Shown piece after piece: positions 1 to 11,633 of a DNA stretch of 64,000 bases. A program made the position numbers and the translations under genes. This DNA comes from Sodiomyces alkalinus F11 (lineage: Eukaryota > Ascomycota > Sordariomycetes > Glomerellales > Plectosphaerellaceae). A model generated the notes under the pieces. It was not told the origin of the DNA. It saw only the letters and a program-made list of their open reading frames with translations, and searched no databases. Location: the NCBI RefSeq assembly GCF_003711515.1, contig NW_021167082.1, positions 1,544,111 to 1,608,110 of the forward strand, in the 5' to 3' direction. How positions within the stretch are numbered: position 1 is the first letter of the stretch; each line of letters begins with the position of its first letter.

Positions 1-694
1 ATGAGCTTAAGGTCCTCAAGGTACCGAGTGGGAAACGCGCAGAGACGCGTTGATTATGTAAGTATGTACTTCGTAATTTCACTACAATACTGTGTGACAG
101 AGGACTCTGCTGCGGAGTACGTGGTACGAATATTGTTTCCATCCAGCGGGGTACCTCCTGCTCCCTTCGCCGGTACCTACCTTACCTATACCTGAGGCGC
201 TGAGAATACCTGGTACCTGGTATGTTTCCCATCGTCGAAATTGGGGCCTCAAGCCTTTGGTTACCTTATACTCCCCATTCTGTCCGTACATGACCTCACT
301 TTTACCATGTATTCTGTACGGGTATGGATAGGGATACGGGTACACGTCTAAACTCCCTACACAGTGACTATAGTACAAACGTACGTACAGACTTCTCTAG
401 CGAGTAATAATAGGGCTTTGTTTTTATGTTTCCTGCAGCATTGCTTCAATTCTCTGGTCAGTCGATGCTTTCTTTGTGTCACAGAATATTCGGCCGAGTC
501 TCTTTGTCGTTTCCGTTGGGTACAACTCGGCTCGAAAGTCCCGCCCGTGGTCAGGTACAGGGCTGCCACTGGGGTACATCGTAGCATAGTTATAAAGCGT
601 AAAACCTCGGACACAACCGAGAAAGGGTTGCGTACATACCTACATAGAACGATAATAAGTTGATGACCGTATCGGGGCTCTATACCATAAGTGT
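1..694. other. gene-free left edge
   Basis: No supportable gene. The short open frames on both strands overlap each other and resemble nothing known. The stretch is rich in GTAC/GTACGG-type short words (for example near 140-220 and 310-345), like other intergenic regions of this window. It ends at the AGTGT target-site duplication (690-694) of the retrotransposon. Confidence 0.6.
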
Positions 695-887
695 TGTCAG
701 AACATAAATAAGGTACGCGGAATTGTGTGTGTATTCATCTAAGTGAAGTTTATAATACTTTACGGGAATGTCTAACTATACGGAAAAAGCAGGGGAAATA
801 AGGGTGGATATATAGGACCGAGGTACTCCACACGTCTAACACTATATGGTTTATCATACCCCGATAAGGTGGCTATAGTATCTGACA
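695..887 (-). repeat. 3' LTR of the copia element
   Basis: 193 bp, aligning almost end to end with 6503-6690. Relative to the other copy it has an insert of about 12 bp near 724-737 and lacks a 7-bp duplication (ACTCCAT-type) present in the other. By hand I count eight substitutions between the LTRs, all transitions. Confidence 0.93.
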
Positions 888-889
888 CA

Positions 890-896
890 CCCCCCT
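890..896 (-). other. polypurine tract of the copia element
   Basis: On the minus strand this reads A followed by six G, two bases inside the 3' LTR border. This is the expected place for the plus-strand primer of an LTR retrotransposon and independently supports the minus orientation. Confidence 0.65.
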
Positions 897-3800
897 AGAA
901 CTATAGGATTAATTCTGACTGTTCTGCTTAATTTAAAGCCGTAAATCTAGGGTAAAATAGTGGCCTAGATATTAATCTAACGGTTAAAGAACGGCTTATT
1001 AAAAAGCGCGCTTCTTTTATGCCTAAAAACGTTAAAAACGTGTAAAAACAGGTGGTTAAATTAACCTTAAAACCACTTTAAAAACGGGTGCCTAAATAAT
1101 AATCTAAAGGGCACTAAAACCACGGTTAATCTAGGCTATAGATTATAAACTCGGCACCGCGTCTTTTATAAATTGCTTTAAGCCCCGTGGCTTAGGACCT
1201 TTATCCCTAATAGATATATAAACGCCCTATATTTCTACGGGGGTAGTATCTTTATAAGGCTATCGCTAACTATATTATAGGTGGCGATCTAATTAATCGA
1301 GACGGTCCCTTTTTAAACGGTTTATCGGATCTAAAGGGCGTGAATATCGAGATACTTTAATTTCGATGTAACCTATAGCCTAGGGGATTCTGGTAGCTGC
1401 TTAGTTTATTAATTATCGTAGTATACTATAAGTGGTTCCTCCTTAAAGGTTAACGTTAGGTCCTTTATTAAACGCCTCGTCGCGATATACTGCCTAGTAG
1501 TAGCAGAAAGTGCTATAAGCTCGGCTTTAATACTAGAGGTCACGACGCTTATTTACTTATTTACCTTCTAGTCTATAGGACCCCCGAATAGCAGGGTCGT
1601 ATACCCTTACGAGCTATACCTAGTCTTACGGTTATCTGTGAAGGCGGCGTTAGAAGTATAGAAGAGTGCCGGCTTTTAGTGGTCCTTACGTGGTCCGAAG
1701 TAGAGGTATAGGGTCTTTATCGAGCCGAGATACTTTAGGCACCTATCGACAGCTTTATAATACTATTTTAAAGAATTAATACTGAATTCGGTAAGCCTCG
1801 AAGCGGCTTTAGAGACGTTAGGTCGGGTCTAACAGGCGGCGTAATTAATAGAACCGACCTTCCGAAGATATAGATAGATTAATTCCTTAGAGGCTTATTA
1901 GTCGGCAGGTTCTAGAACGTTAGGATAAGGAAGAGGGCTTTTAACCCTACGACCTCCATAATCCACCTATAACGCCTTTATCTTATCAGTGATATAGTTA
2001 ATAAGCGATAACTATAGCTTACATTATTAACGATCACGTCCTACGCGGATTCTAAGGAACCACTTAATTAGTCCTAAATCCCTAATCTGGAAGCTCTACT
2101 ATATATATTTTACTAGGTTATTTATAGTAGACTAATATTCCTTACAGTAGATTAGGATAATATCGTTAACGTAAAAGAAAGTAATTAGGACCTTATTCTT
2201 AAAGACGTAATCGTTTTCGGTTAATTGCTTTAAACCGTACTTACCTAGTACGGAAGAGAGCTATTAGTGCTATAGCTTTAGGGAACGCCGAAGACTATAT
2301 AACACTCAACACAGCCGTTAAATCCCTCTTTGTTATATAGGAGGGCGTTGCTTTAAAAGGTCCTCAAGCTATTCGTGGGCTTTAAGGCCCGTAGCCGACT
2401 AGAGTAACTGCTAACCAGGAGGGTCCTTAATATAAATCTCTTCGTTAAGCAGGGTATTAGTAAATACGTTAACGGCGTTAAGCTACCGAGTCTCGAGATC
2501 GAAGTGGGCTATAATACCTATCAGCGACCTAAAGGTCCTTCCAGCGAGGGTGGAGGCGTAGGCATTAAGGTGGTTATTAGGTTATTAATCCCCTCGAACG
2601 CATAGGCGTGCCTTAAACTTATTAACGTAACTAGTAGGATCGACCTTATACTTAAAAACCTATTTAAGGTCTAGTGGCCTTAGAACTAATTCAGGCAGTC
2701 CCAAGCCGTGCCCCTATTAGTAGGACTATTCCCACCATTTAAAGGTGCCTATTAACCTAAGCGTGCCGACCTCCTATAAGGCGGCCTTAATCTATTCTAA
2801 TTTATAGGGACTCTTTAGTATTTAAGACTAGTTTAGAGGTTCCTTAGGTATATCGCGGCGTAGTAGCGGCTTCTTCGGTATCTTAATCTGGTTATAAAAG
2901 GTATAAAAGAAAGGAGGGGTATATCGGTCGGTTAGACGCCTACTACGGGCAGGCAGGTCGGTGGCGGCCGTCGGAATAATAGGAGGACGGTTTCTTCTGC
3001 TTATAGGAGCAGGTTAGTTAGCTATAATAGTAGAAGAGGAGGTTTAAGGAGACTTAGCCGTAGTAGGAGCTATAGATGCCGGATTAACGGCGGTAGTAGT
3101 GGTGGTTGATTCCTCTTCTAGAACTGATTAGTTAGGGGATAATAATTCTATTTCGACGGTATCGCCGGTTACGGCCGTATCGTCAGATTAATCTTCGGTA
3201 TCGTTAGGCCGTTTAAAAATAGGCGGTAGATCCGTAGTTCCGGTTAGTGGTGTAGGAGGGCCGTTTATAGTTATTAGAGGAGGGAAAACAGGTGCCGTTA
3301 GTGTAATTATAGGTGTAATTATAGAAGGCGTTATTAAAGCAGGTGCCGCCGGAGGCGTGGAAGGCGTTATAGGGCTTATTTGCCCTATTCCACATACCTC
3401 CTATGCCTACTGATTAGGTTAATCTTCCTGCTATTATTATTCTTCTGCAGATTCTGTAGTGGTTATTGAACCTGCACCTTTATCTACCCCCCTAGAAGTA
3501 ACGGCAGTAATAGCGGCGATAGCCGTAGTGGCCGCTATAGTAGTAGCCTCCGCTATTACCTCCTTTATAGTATTCTGCTCTAGTAGCGTTTAAGGGTGTA
3601 AATCGACTATATTAGTAGTAATATCTAAAGGATCGTGGAGTTAATAATCTATAGGCAGATTAAGCTGCTCGAAAACCTTAATTAACACCTTAGGTTCGTG
3701 GTTACGATCTTTATATAGTAGTTTTTCGTTGAAAATAACGTCTCTCGTGCGTAGGATTCTCCCTAATTTCGGCACCTAAATCCGATATATATTAGTGCTC

Positions 3801-6502
3801 TTATAGCCGACTAAATAGCCGATATATACTCTCTCCGCGAGCTTAGCGTTACGGTTGCGACCTTATTAATAGTCGGTGGTTAGTGGATATACCCTATAAC
3901 TATATCTTTTTAGGTGGCTAATAATAGGTATTATTAGGATCTTCTTTAGGCCTTATTTATTAATCTAATCCTCTATCTGCCCTTAAGGAGTCTTCTACTG
4001 GAGGTTCTTCCGAGAGATAAGGTTATACAGATATACTATAGTAGCTATTAGTTCTGGCTATATATCCTATTGGATGCCTGAGGCCGTTACGAGGGTTCTC
4101 GCGATAGTAAAAATAACGCCGCCGTAGCGTTCTGCCTTCGGATTCTACGCGGCTATGTGTGGCGATAACCTCTTAAGTAAAATCCCTCTTTTATCGGCCT
4201 ATTTATCGAAGCCTTTCTAAAGGGATCTTTCTCTATCCAGGCAGATTACTATAATTATATAGTGGTACTGCCTCTAAAGGAAGAACTTGGAATTCACTAA
4301 CGTGGGTAAGGCTAATTTATAGTCACGTAGGAATCTTATAATAGCTTAACGAGTATAGGGATCGTATAAAAGCATCACGACCTTTATACCATTATAGGCC
4401 TTATTAAGGCTAAAGAGGTTAACCTCTACCCTATACCACGGTATCGTCGTTTAGTAGTTAGGCGACTTTCTTAAGATAACCTTCTTTACTTTGCTAAGAG
4501 TATAGGCCTTATAGTCTACTATAAGAGGGCCTTTTTAATGTCCTTTAATAACGCCTCTAATAAGGGTATCTCCTATTTTATCGAGGGTAGTAGCGCCGGC
4601 GTGCCCTAGTCTTTCGTACTATAAACGAGCGTTAGCTATGTTTATAGTAGGCGTTATAGAGCTGTTGAAGAAGCTGCTTAGTAGGTGCTATTAGCGATCC
4701 GTTAGAATAAGGGCGTATCAATCGTTAACGTTATTTAGAGATAGGGCTACTAAGCCCTCTACCTTTAGCACTTTAAGGCCGGAATTAAAAACGATACCCT
4801 ATTCCTTTAATCTTCTAATCGCGATTAAGGTTATTAGGTAGTCTTATATAAAGTAACGCGATTTAGCACTAAAACGAAGGGATTACTATATTCGTCGTCT
4901 ACCTCTAATTATATCCTGCTATAACCCTTAACTAGCTTAGTTTCTTTACTACCTATTTAAAAACGATGCTTTTCTATAGCAGGTTCGAAGCCCTATAGTA
5001 GGTGGTATTAGTTAGTAATATACCTTAAGGTGCCGGAGTCGACTAGTAGCTAATTAAAGAGGTTACTGCTAACCGTTACGTTATTTATCTACAGGAGGGA
5101 ATATATCCTATAGGAATCCTTGTCGGAATCCTTATCCTAGTTATCGATAAAATTAGATACCTCCGTCGACGATTCTTTCGGCTATAACTTCTAAGAGTCC
5201 TTTTTAGCACCCGTTTTCAGGCTTTTAGCGTCCTTTTCGATATTCTCCCGGAATCTCTTTTAACGTTTATTATCCCAGGTCTTAATAATACGGTCGACGC
5301 GTTCTAAAATCTCTTTTAAAAGTATATATCCCTTTTTCCTGCGTGCCTCGTTAACGTTTAGGCACTTCTATAGAGGCTTATAGTTATATTTACTCCTCTT
5401 CTTATTACGGTAGTCGTATAACCACTCCTTCTTCTATTCGTTAGACGGTTAGTTACCCTATTATTCCGATTATGCCCATTAATCCTTACCTTCTTTATCC
5501 TTACCTAGGAAGGTTACCGTATAAAAAAATACTACGGTGGGCTTCTTATCGAGTTGGTGCGGGTGGCGGCGATAAAGCTATATCGTATATTCCTCTACGA
5601 TAGATTATATTAAGGGTAAGTCTTTCTCTTCTAACCGGATAAGCGATATAAAACGTCCTTCTAACTACTCTAGTGCTACGTTACTAATAGCATTAAAGAA
5701 GCTATCTATCTATTATTCCTTAGTATTATATTCTCGGACTTTATATATCTCGGCGTCGCGGTATAGCTTTATAAAGTCTTCTAGCCAGCGCTTATAGGGT
5801 ATACGCCTAACGTTTTAGAGGTATTTATCCCAGCGTCTTTTAACTAGTGACTTCTAGGCGGCGTTTATCGGCTTAAGGTGCGTTTTAAGGGCCTTTAATA
5901 TATCCCTTACTTCCTTATAGCCGGCGTACTAATCCTTTAAAGTAGGGCTAACCGTCTTCGCGATATAGTTATAGAGTGCTTGAATCCCCCTCTTTTCGGC
6001 CTTATACCGATCCCCTTCCACCTGCTAGATCTTAAATAGTATATCCTAATTAGTGGCGTTACGTTCTTCTGCGGTAGTAGGAGGTTTAGGTGGATCGGTT
6101 TAAATACGGCGCTTCGGCCGTTTAGCTTCTTTAAGGTCGGGATTAACGAGGTCGGTGATATCGTGGGAGTACGTGATAGTTATCACCGCTTTAATCTAAG
6201 GCCTTTAGTCTTTCGGTGCAGTAAGTGTTATAAGGTCTATAATAGGCACTACTACTGTAGAAGCTATCGTTATACTAATAAAAAGCAGTGGAATAGGATA
6301 AATGAAAAGGTTAATTAACTATACTAAACGCTTTAAACGGTGGTACGATAAAAACGATAAAACGATTAAATAAAACTAAAGCAGGCGGATATTACTAATA
6401 ATACTAAACTACCCGCTATAGACTTAAGGCTGATTTTTAATAGCCTAGAAGCTATAGGATTGATTGGAATAGCTTCGTTTATTAGAATGCCGGGCTTATA
6501 AC

Positions 6503-6690
6503 TGTTAGAATATAAATAAGATACGCGGAATTATTTAAGTGAAGTTTATAATACTTCACGGGAATGTCTAACTATACGGAAAAAGCAGGGGAAATAAGGG
6601 TGGATATATAGGACCGAGGTACTCCATACTCCACACGTCTAACACTATATGGTTTGTCATACCCCGATAAGGTGGCTGTGGCATCTGACA
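6503..6690 (-). repeat. 5' LTR of the copia element
   Basis: 188 bp; carries the element's upstream end. It keeps CA/TG dinucleotides at roughly 10% of positions by hand count, noticeably more than sampled internal segments. The AGTGT duplication follows directly at 6691-6695. Confidence 0.93.
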
Positions 6691-7508
6691 AGTGTACAGG
6701 GCAAGACTGTGGGTACTTCTTTTTATTTCCCTTTTTTCTGCGAAGTACAGTACCTATAGAATCAGTCGTTATTTTGCCCCATTGACCTAAAAGTTCCACC
6801 TTGCCTACCACCACTGCCTGCCACTGCCACCACCGATGTACTGTAACATTGTACTTTCCTACCTGAACTTTTTCCATCCAACGTCTTGACCCAAACACCT
6901 TTTTCACCTTCCACCATTCACCCTCGAACCATTCTACACGTGTATCCAGAGAATTTCCGTTACTCAACCACTCTATTCTACCTACATTATTTTGATCAAC
7001 AATAACTCAGGACATATTATCTCAACCATTTGCCAACCAACAGTCCCCCCTCAACTCTCATCTTCGCCACAGTTAACCCAACCCAAAAACCTCGACCATC
7101 GCCTGCATCCGTCCCGACCTCATCTCACCCTTTGCCAGCCACCCCCCGTCTCTCTCTCTCGTCCCGCTTCGAACCACAGCTCGTGTTCTCCTGGCCTTTT
7201 GCAACATTCCAGAAAGGACCCACGACAATTTACCCGGTTCTCGTTGCTTCTTCTGCCCCTCCTCGCCCAGGTCCACAGCCCTCTCTTGGGCATTACAGTT
7301 GTCTTAGTTGATTTCGAAAACCCCCCTCCGTCTTGCTCTTTGCAACCACTGCGCGATTGTGAGACGCTGGAAGACGGACTACGATTAGGACACACGACAT
7401 CGAACTCCCCCCTCCACACACGCCTAGGAGCCGCCCTTCGAACCAGAGAAGGAGCCGTCGTCGCAGTTTGGGAAATCAATCGTCGACCCCGTTTCCAGGA
7501 CAGTCCCC
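6691..7508. other. promoter and 5' leader region of the eIF4E2-class gene
   Basis: About 0.8 kb between the copia element and the next start codon. From about 7000 onward it is strongly C/T-rich on the plus strand, typical of fungal leaders. A short CCACTGC-type repeat lies near 6805-6835. Open frames here (for example 6992-7540) have low-complexity Pro/Ser content and are not supported as genes. Confidence 0.5.
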
Positions 7509-8920
7509 ATGGAGAACAACCTATGGACTCGCCGCACTAAGTGAGTAGAAATTCCTGCCCTGTCCTCTTTTCTCCCGTCCTCGGAGGTCTCCCGGTGCTG
7601 TCTACGTCTTTTCCGTGTTTCCAATGTCTACTTCGTGTTCCAATGTCTACATACAACACCCAGCCGCGCGCACACATCCAACACCCCCCCACACAAACAC
7701 AAATACAAATACAAATACAGAAAAGGACACTGAACGCTAAACCCTTCCCCGACAGCTCGGGCAAGCTTTCCCTCTCGACCTCCGGCCACGGGACTACTGC
7801 GCCGGCGGCCGGCGATTCCACCCGCAATGGCTCCTTCTCGAAGAGATTCGGAGGCGACTCCTCCTCCCACGGAAAATCCAACCCTTTCAACACCGTGACC
7901 ACCCCTGGCGGCTCCGGCGTGGCGTCGCCCACCGCGAGCGCCTCGAATGCCTTTGGCCTCGGCTCCGGTGCATTCGCCTCCTTCGGTTCCGGCAAGACGC
8001 CCAAATCCACGGGGAACCCCTTCGAAGCGACCTTGGGGAAGAACCAGTCGTCGTCTGCCAAGGCCGGTTCCTCCGACAAGGCCCCCGGCGACTCCTCCCT
8101 AGCGAAGGCGCCGTCCATGGCCTCCATCGCCGAGATCGCGTCGGGGACCGGTACCGGTTCGAAGACCAATTCGGGCTCGCAAACCAGCTCCGTCCGCGGC
8201 TCCTCCGAGGTGGCCCGGCCACCACACACCGGCCCGAGAACACACCCCCTGAAATACGAGTGGGTGACGTGGTGCCGGCCCTGCCAGCCCAAGGGCCAGC
8301 CGTTCGAGGAGTACGCCAAGTCCCTGACACCGCTGGTCCACTGCAGCACGCTGGAGGATTTCGTCCGTGGCTTCAGACACCTCAAGCACCCCTCGGAGCT
8401 GCCGGTCGGCTGGGAGTACCACTTCTTCAAGAAGGGGATCCGCCCCGTCTGGGAGGACGAGGTGAACCGCAACGGTGGCAAGTGGGTGCTGCGCCTGAAG
8501 AAGGGCATTGCCGACCGGTACTGGGAGGACACGCGTTTTGCCCTCCTCGGCGACGCCTTTCAGGACGTGGGCGAGGAGATTTGCGGCGGCGTGGTGAGCA
8601 TCCGTAATGGGGAGGACGTCATTAGCATTTGGACTCGGTCCACTGGCGGTCGCGTGCTGAGGATTCGGTAGGTTTTTGTTTTCTTCCTTTCTTTTCTTTT
8701 CCTGTCGTATCACTGGCCGACATGACTTGTGCTTACAAAATTCACCACCAGCGAAACCTGGAAGAATTATCTCCAGTGCCCGCCCAGCACCGTCTTCGAG
8801 TTCAAGTCCCACGATGAGAGCATCCAACATCGCGCCGCCATCGAGGAGTCCCGCCGGGAGAAGCAGCAGGACAAGCGCAAGCAAGTTGCTTCTGACGATC
8901 AGAAGCTGCCGCCAGCTTAG
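7509..8920 (+). CDS. eIF4E-family cap-binding protein, eIF4E2/4EHP class
   Basis: Exons 7509-7540, 7756-8667 and 8752-8920, giving 370 residues. Introns 7541-7755 (GTGAGT..CAG) and 8668-8751 (GTAGGT..CAG) restore a continuous frame: the start reads MENNLWTRRTNSGKLSLSTS. An S/G-rich, probably disordered N-terminal segment (about residues 15-175) precedes the cap-binding core. The core begins HPLKYEWVTWC and continues with FKKGIRPVWEDEVNRNGGKW, a GEEICGGVVSIR block and a C-terminal ESIQHR segment. The WEDExNxxGGKW block with GEEICG is diagnostic of the eIF4E family. The missing second Trp in the first WxxW position fits class II (4EHP-like) rather than canonical eIF4E. Class II members bind the mRNA 5' cap, often as translational repressors or auxiliary factors. 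Family certain, class likely. Confidence 0.92.
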
Positions 8921-9905
8921 GAGCTGCTCCAACGCCGCCCTTGGCCAGTTTTCCCCGGCCGCGAATAGCCATGCAAGCATGATATCTATCTGCCCGACGT
9001 CGTCATCCCGAACCCCAAACCCCGAACGAAAAAACCAATCTTGACTATCCGCCCCGTTGGCTCTCTAGCATGCGACCACTGGAATAAGGAAAAGGGAATG
9101 AAAAAAGAAAAGAAGAAAAAAACACAATCTCTTCGGACAACTGAACAATTACTCATACGCTACCGCCCACCTCTTCTCCCCCCACCTCCACATCATCATT
9201 CCACCACTCGTGCCATCATCTTCACTTTCAAACCGTGTAACAACATGACGAACGAGGCTACCTCCATTTTTTCTTCTCCATCAGTTTGAGCCGTTATGGT
9301 TCCTTTAGGGTAACGGTATATTATGTGGTATGGATATCATGCGGCTAAGACGGGGACTCGGGAGAACATCAGGACAGTTGCGGATGCATATGCGTATGCG
9401 TATGCGTAACATGACCTTGACAGGATGTGACGAGATGGTCATGAGGGCTTTGGCATTTGGGAGGGACAGCTTTGTTGATTTGGGATGCCTTTTTTTTTTT
9501 TTCTCTTCCCCTCTTGTCTTTCGTTGAATTCTTGTTGGTCAATCACAATTGTACCATAGGAGAGGAATAATTGCTGTTCTTAGCGACAGGTTGATTATCC
9601 GAAATGGCACTGGAGAGAGTCCACAGCGATTTTGAATATTTTGTTCGACCTCGGCCGAGTCGTGAATTGTATGTCCTTTGTTTAAAATAAAGAAGAGAGG
9701 GGGGNNNNNNNNNNGAAAAAAAGATAAAACAAAAGATAAAAAAAGGAAGATAAAAGTCATAAGTCATTTCTCCATGAATATCTCATATGAATATAATCTC
9801 CGTTGTGGTTCGAATTCTGGTCTATTTGTACAAGACCATACACACACTTACACAGTATATACACAGTACGTACAATACACACAGTACGTACATACAGCCC
9901 CCACC
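8921..9905. other. intergenic region between convergent genes
   Basis: Holds the 3' ends of the eIF4E2-class gene (+) and the USP39-like gene (-). It has a T run near 9488-9502, a GCATAT/GCGTATGCGTATGCGT-type short repeat near 9384-9408, the N gap, and GTAC-rich words at 9840-9895. No gene seen. Confidence 0.6.
9705..9714. other. assembly gap (10 N)
   Basis: Ten consecutive N between a G-rich and an A-rich stretch. The round number suggests a placeholder for a gap of unknown length, here in a 3' intergenic region, so it interrupts no gene I can see. Confidence 0.98.
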
Positions 9906-11633
9906 CTACACACCCGCCTCGGCCTTCCCCTTGGTATCCCTCGGCGTCCTCCTCCGCTCCCAAATCTGCAGATACGTCTCCCCGAGGTAAAGCAGCTCGC
10001 TCTGGACCTTCTCGACGAACAAATCCTGGCAGACGACCCACTGGTCGCGGGCCTTGTCGCGGAGCTGCACCTTCCACGTCTTGCGCTCCTCGCCCACGGC
10101 GTCGGCGACGTCCTCGCGGTGCGCGCGCACGGCCTCGTGCACGACGTTGGCGACGAGGTCGTACCAGACGGGTTCCCCGGGCGGGTGCTGGCGCGGGTCG
10201 GGCTCGACGTAGGGCGCGAGGTCGAGGCCGCCGCGGGCGTCGAAGGTGACGATGGTGGGGTTCCGCTCGGCGACGAACTTGTTCTTGCTGAAGCGCTTGA
10301 CGTGGAAGGCGAGGTAGGGCGGGAGCGGGTGGAGGAGGCGGTAGCGCTTCCGCTGGGCGAGGTGTTCCTGGGCGTGGCGGCCGTCGTACTTGGACAGGAT
10401 GCGGGACAGGGGCACCTGGGGGATGATGTTGCGGTTGTTCTCGTCCTGGAAGAGCGGGGCGGCGGGGAGGTCGAGGGTCAGGAGGAGGAAGCGGGAGGTG
10501 TCGACGCGGACCTCGGCGGCTTCTTCGAAGCGGAGGCGGTCGCCGGCGTCGGCGCGGGCGGTGATGGCTTGCGATTCGACGCGGACCTTGCCCTGGAACA
10601 CGCGGTGGATGATGGAGCTGCCCGGTTTGGTCTTGGACCCGCCGAGCCCCAGGTGCAGGTGGTTGAGGAACCAGGAGAGGAAGTCGACGGGGTCGGACTG
10701 CTGGGTCAGCGTGAAGCGTTTCCCCGAGTCGAGGGCGACCTGCTGCAGGAGCTCGTGCGGGGAGACGTGGGATTTGAAGGCGCGCGGGTTCCAGATCTTG
10801 CGGAGGAGGATGCCGGCGCGGCGCGCGAGCTCGGAACGCGGCGGGGACAGGTCTTCGAGGAGGAAGTAGTTGCGCAGGGGAGCGACGTGGGCGAGGGCCT
10901 GCACGACGACGTTGAGGTAGTCGTTCTCCTTGATGTTGTTCATGCCGACGTAGCCCGGGGCGTACTCCTTGCCGGCCAGGGTCCAGGAGAGGGTCTTCCG
11001 GCGGTCCAGCTCGGCGACTTCCTGTCTGGTGTAGCGCGGGTCGGAGACGTATTTGATGTCGTCGAGGGCCTTGCTCTTCACCTCGTAGCCCTCGGGCAGG
11101 ACGTAGACCTTTTGGGTTTGCATGTTGATGAAGACGTGGTGGTCCTCGTCGAGGGCGTGGAAGTAGGCGTGGGACTTGGGGCCGCGGCCTTGGTAGTAGC
11201 GGCCGCAGACGAGACAGGCGTAGACGTTGATGTTGGACAGGCTGATGGAGCATAGCTTCTCAAAGTCGAAATCTAACACGTTGCGATCTATGGTGTCGAG
11301 GTAGAGGTCGTCGTAGCCGTCGGTGGGCGCGGATTGTCGGATCGGTGCGCTGATGGGAGCCTGGTCGGCGTCGGCGTCGGCGTCGGCGTCGGGTTCGGGT
11401 TCGGCATCGTCGTCTACATCGGCTGTCGTCTCCCCGTTGGCTGGGGCTGGTCCTGGTCTCTCTTGAATCTCCTCTCTTGACTTTTCTTCAGATTGGCCAT
11501 TCTGCGTGGGCGATGTACGGCCGTCGGTCATCTGAACATCTCCTAACCTGGACTTCTTTGACGCAGGAGAATCGGTGCCCGCGACTTCATCGAGCGCATC
11601 GATTGCCTGTCTCTTACGACGGACCGAGTCCAT
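9906..11633 (-). CDS. Sad1/USP39-like ubiquitin-specific-protease-fold splicing factor
   Basis: Single exon, 575 residues. An acidic, low-complexity N-terminus (residues 1-105, including a D-A repeat at 82-90) is followed by a ZnF-UBP domain (about 115-185; Cys128, Cys140, Cys143, His155, His159 visible). A USP-fold domain starts near residue 229. At the position of the catalytic Cys box the sequence is GMNNIKENDYLN, with Asp238 where active enzymes have Cys. This is the hallmark of the Sad1/USP39 family, which is catalytically inactive and needed for U4/U6.U5 tri-snRNP assembly and pre-mRNA splicing in the nucleus. The C-terminal Trp-Y-x-L block (WKVQLRDKARDQWVVCQDLFV) matches the family. 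The frame is intact through to the stop. Confidence 0.95.
   Translation of the reverse strand: MDSVRRKRQAIDALDEVAGTDSPASKKSRLGDVQMTDGRTSPTQNGQSEEKSREEIQERPGPAPANGETTADVDDDAEPEPDADADADADQAPISAPIRQSAPTDGYDDLYLDTIDRNVLDFDFEKLCSISLSNINVYACLVCGRYYQGRGPKSHAYFHALDEDHHVFINMQTQKVYVLPEGYEVKSKALDDIKYVSDPRYTRQEVAELDRRKTLSWTLAGKEYAPGYVGMNNIKENDYLNVVVQALAHVAPLRNYFLLEDLSPPRSELARRAGILLRKIWNPRAFKSHVSPHELLQQVALDSGKRFTLTQQSDPVDFLSWFLNHLHLGLGGSKTKPGSSIIHRVFQGKVRVESQAITARADAGDRLRFEEAAEVRVDTSRFLLLTLDLPAAPLFQDENNRNIIPQVPLSRILSKYDGRHAQEHLAQRKRYRLLHPLPPYLAFHVKRFSKNKFVAERNPTIVTFDARGGLDLAPYVEPDPRQHPPGEPVWYDLVANVVHEAVRAHREDVADAVGEERKTWKVQLRDKARDQWVVCQDLFVEKVQSELLYLGETYLQIWERRRTPRDTKGKAEAGV

Larger units (their letters stand above)
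695..6690 (-). mobile_element. Ty1/copia LTR retrotransposon, full length but dead (RIP-type decay)
   Basis: The element is 5,996 bp, bounded by direct LTRs (695-887 and 6503-6690) that begin TGT and end ACA, and flanked by a 5-bp duplication AGTGT at 690-694 and 6691-6695. Orientation is minus. The reverse-transcriptase motif reads Y-V-N-D at 2162-2173 on the minus strand, followed by an R-D-L-G..W-F-L block near 2045-2095. A gag-pre-integrase block (ERLGHAG) lies near 4590-4632. The order pre-integrase, integrase, RT is the copia order. A purine tract (minus-strand AGGGGGG, 890-896) adjoins the 3' LTR. No long frame survives. Stops occur in every domain, and conserved Trp, His and Asp codons show changes expected from C-to-T at CpA: Trp to stop and His to Tyr before ERLGH, Asp to Asn in the RT motif. 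CA and TG dinucleotides are scarce and TA abundant inside. Not functional. Confidence 0.93.

Noticed and set aside
6992..7540. 182-codon frame upstream of the eIF4E2-class gene
   Set aside because: Pro/Ser/Thr low-complexity translation of a C/T-rich leader; overlaps the true start codon in another frame.
9757..11255. Open frames of about 500 codons (+ and -) overlapping the USP39-like gene
   Set aside because: Shadows of a GC-rich coding exon; the translations lack any recognisable domain.
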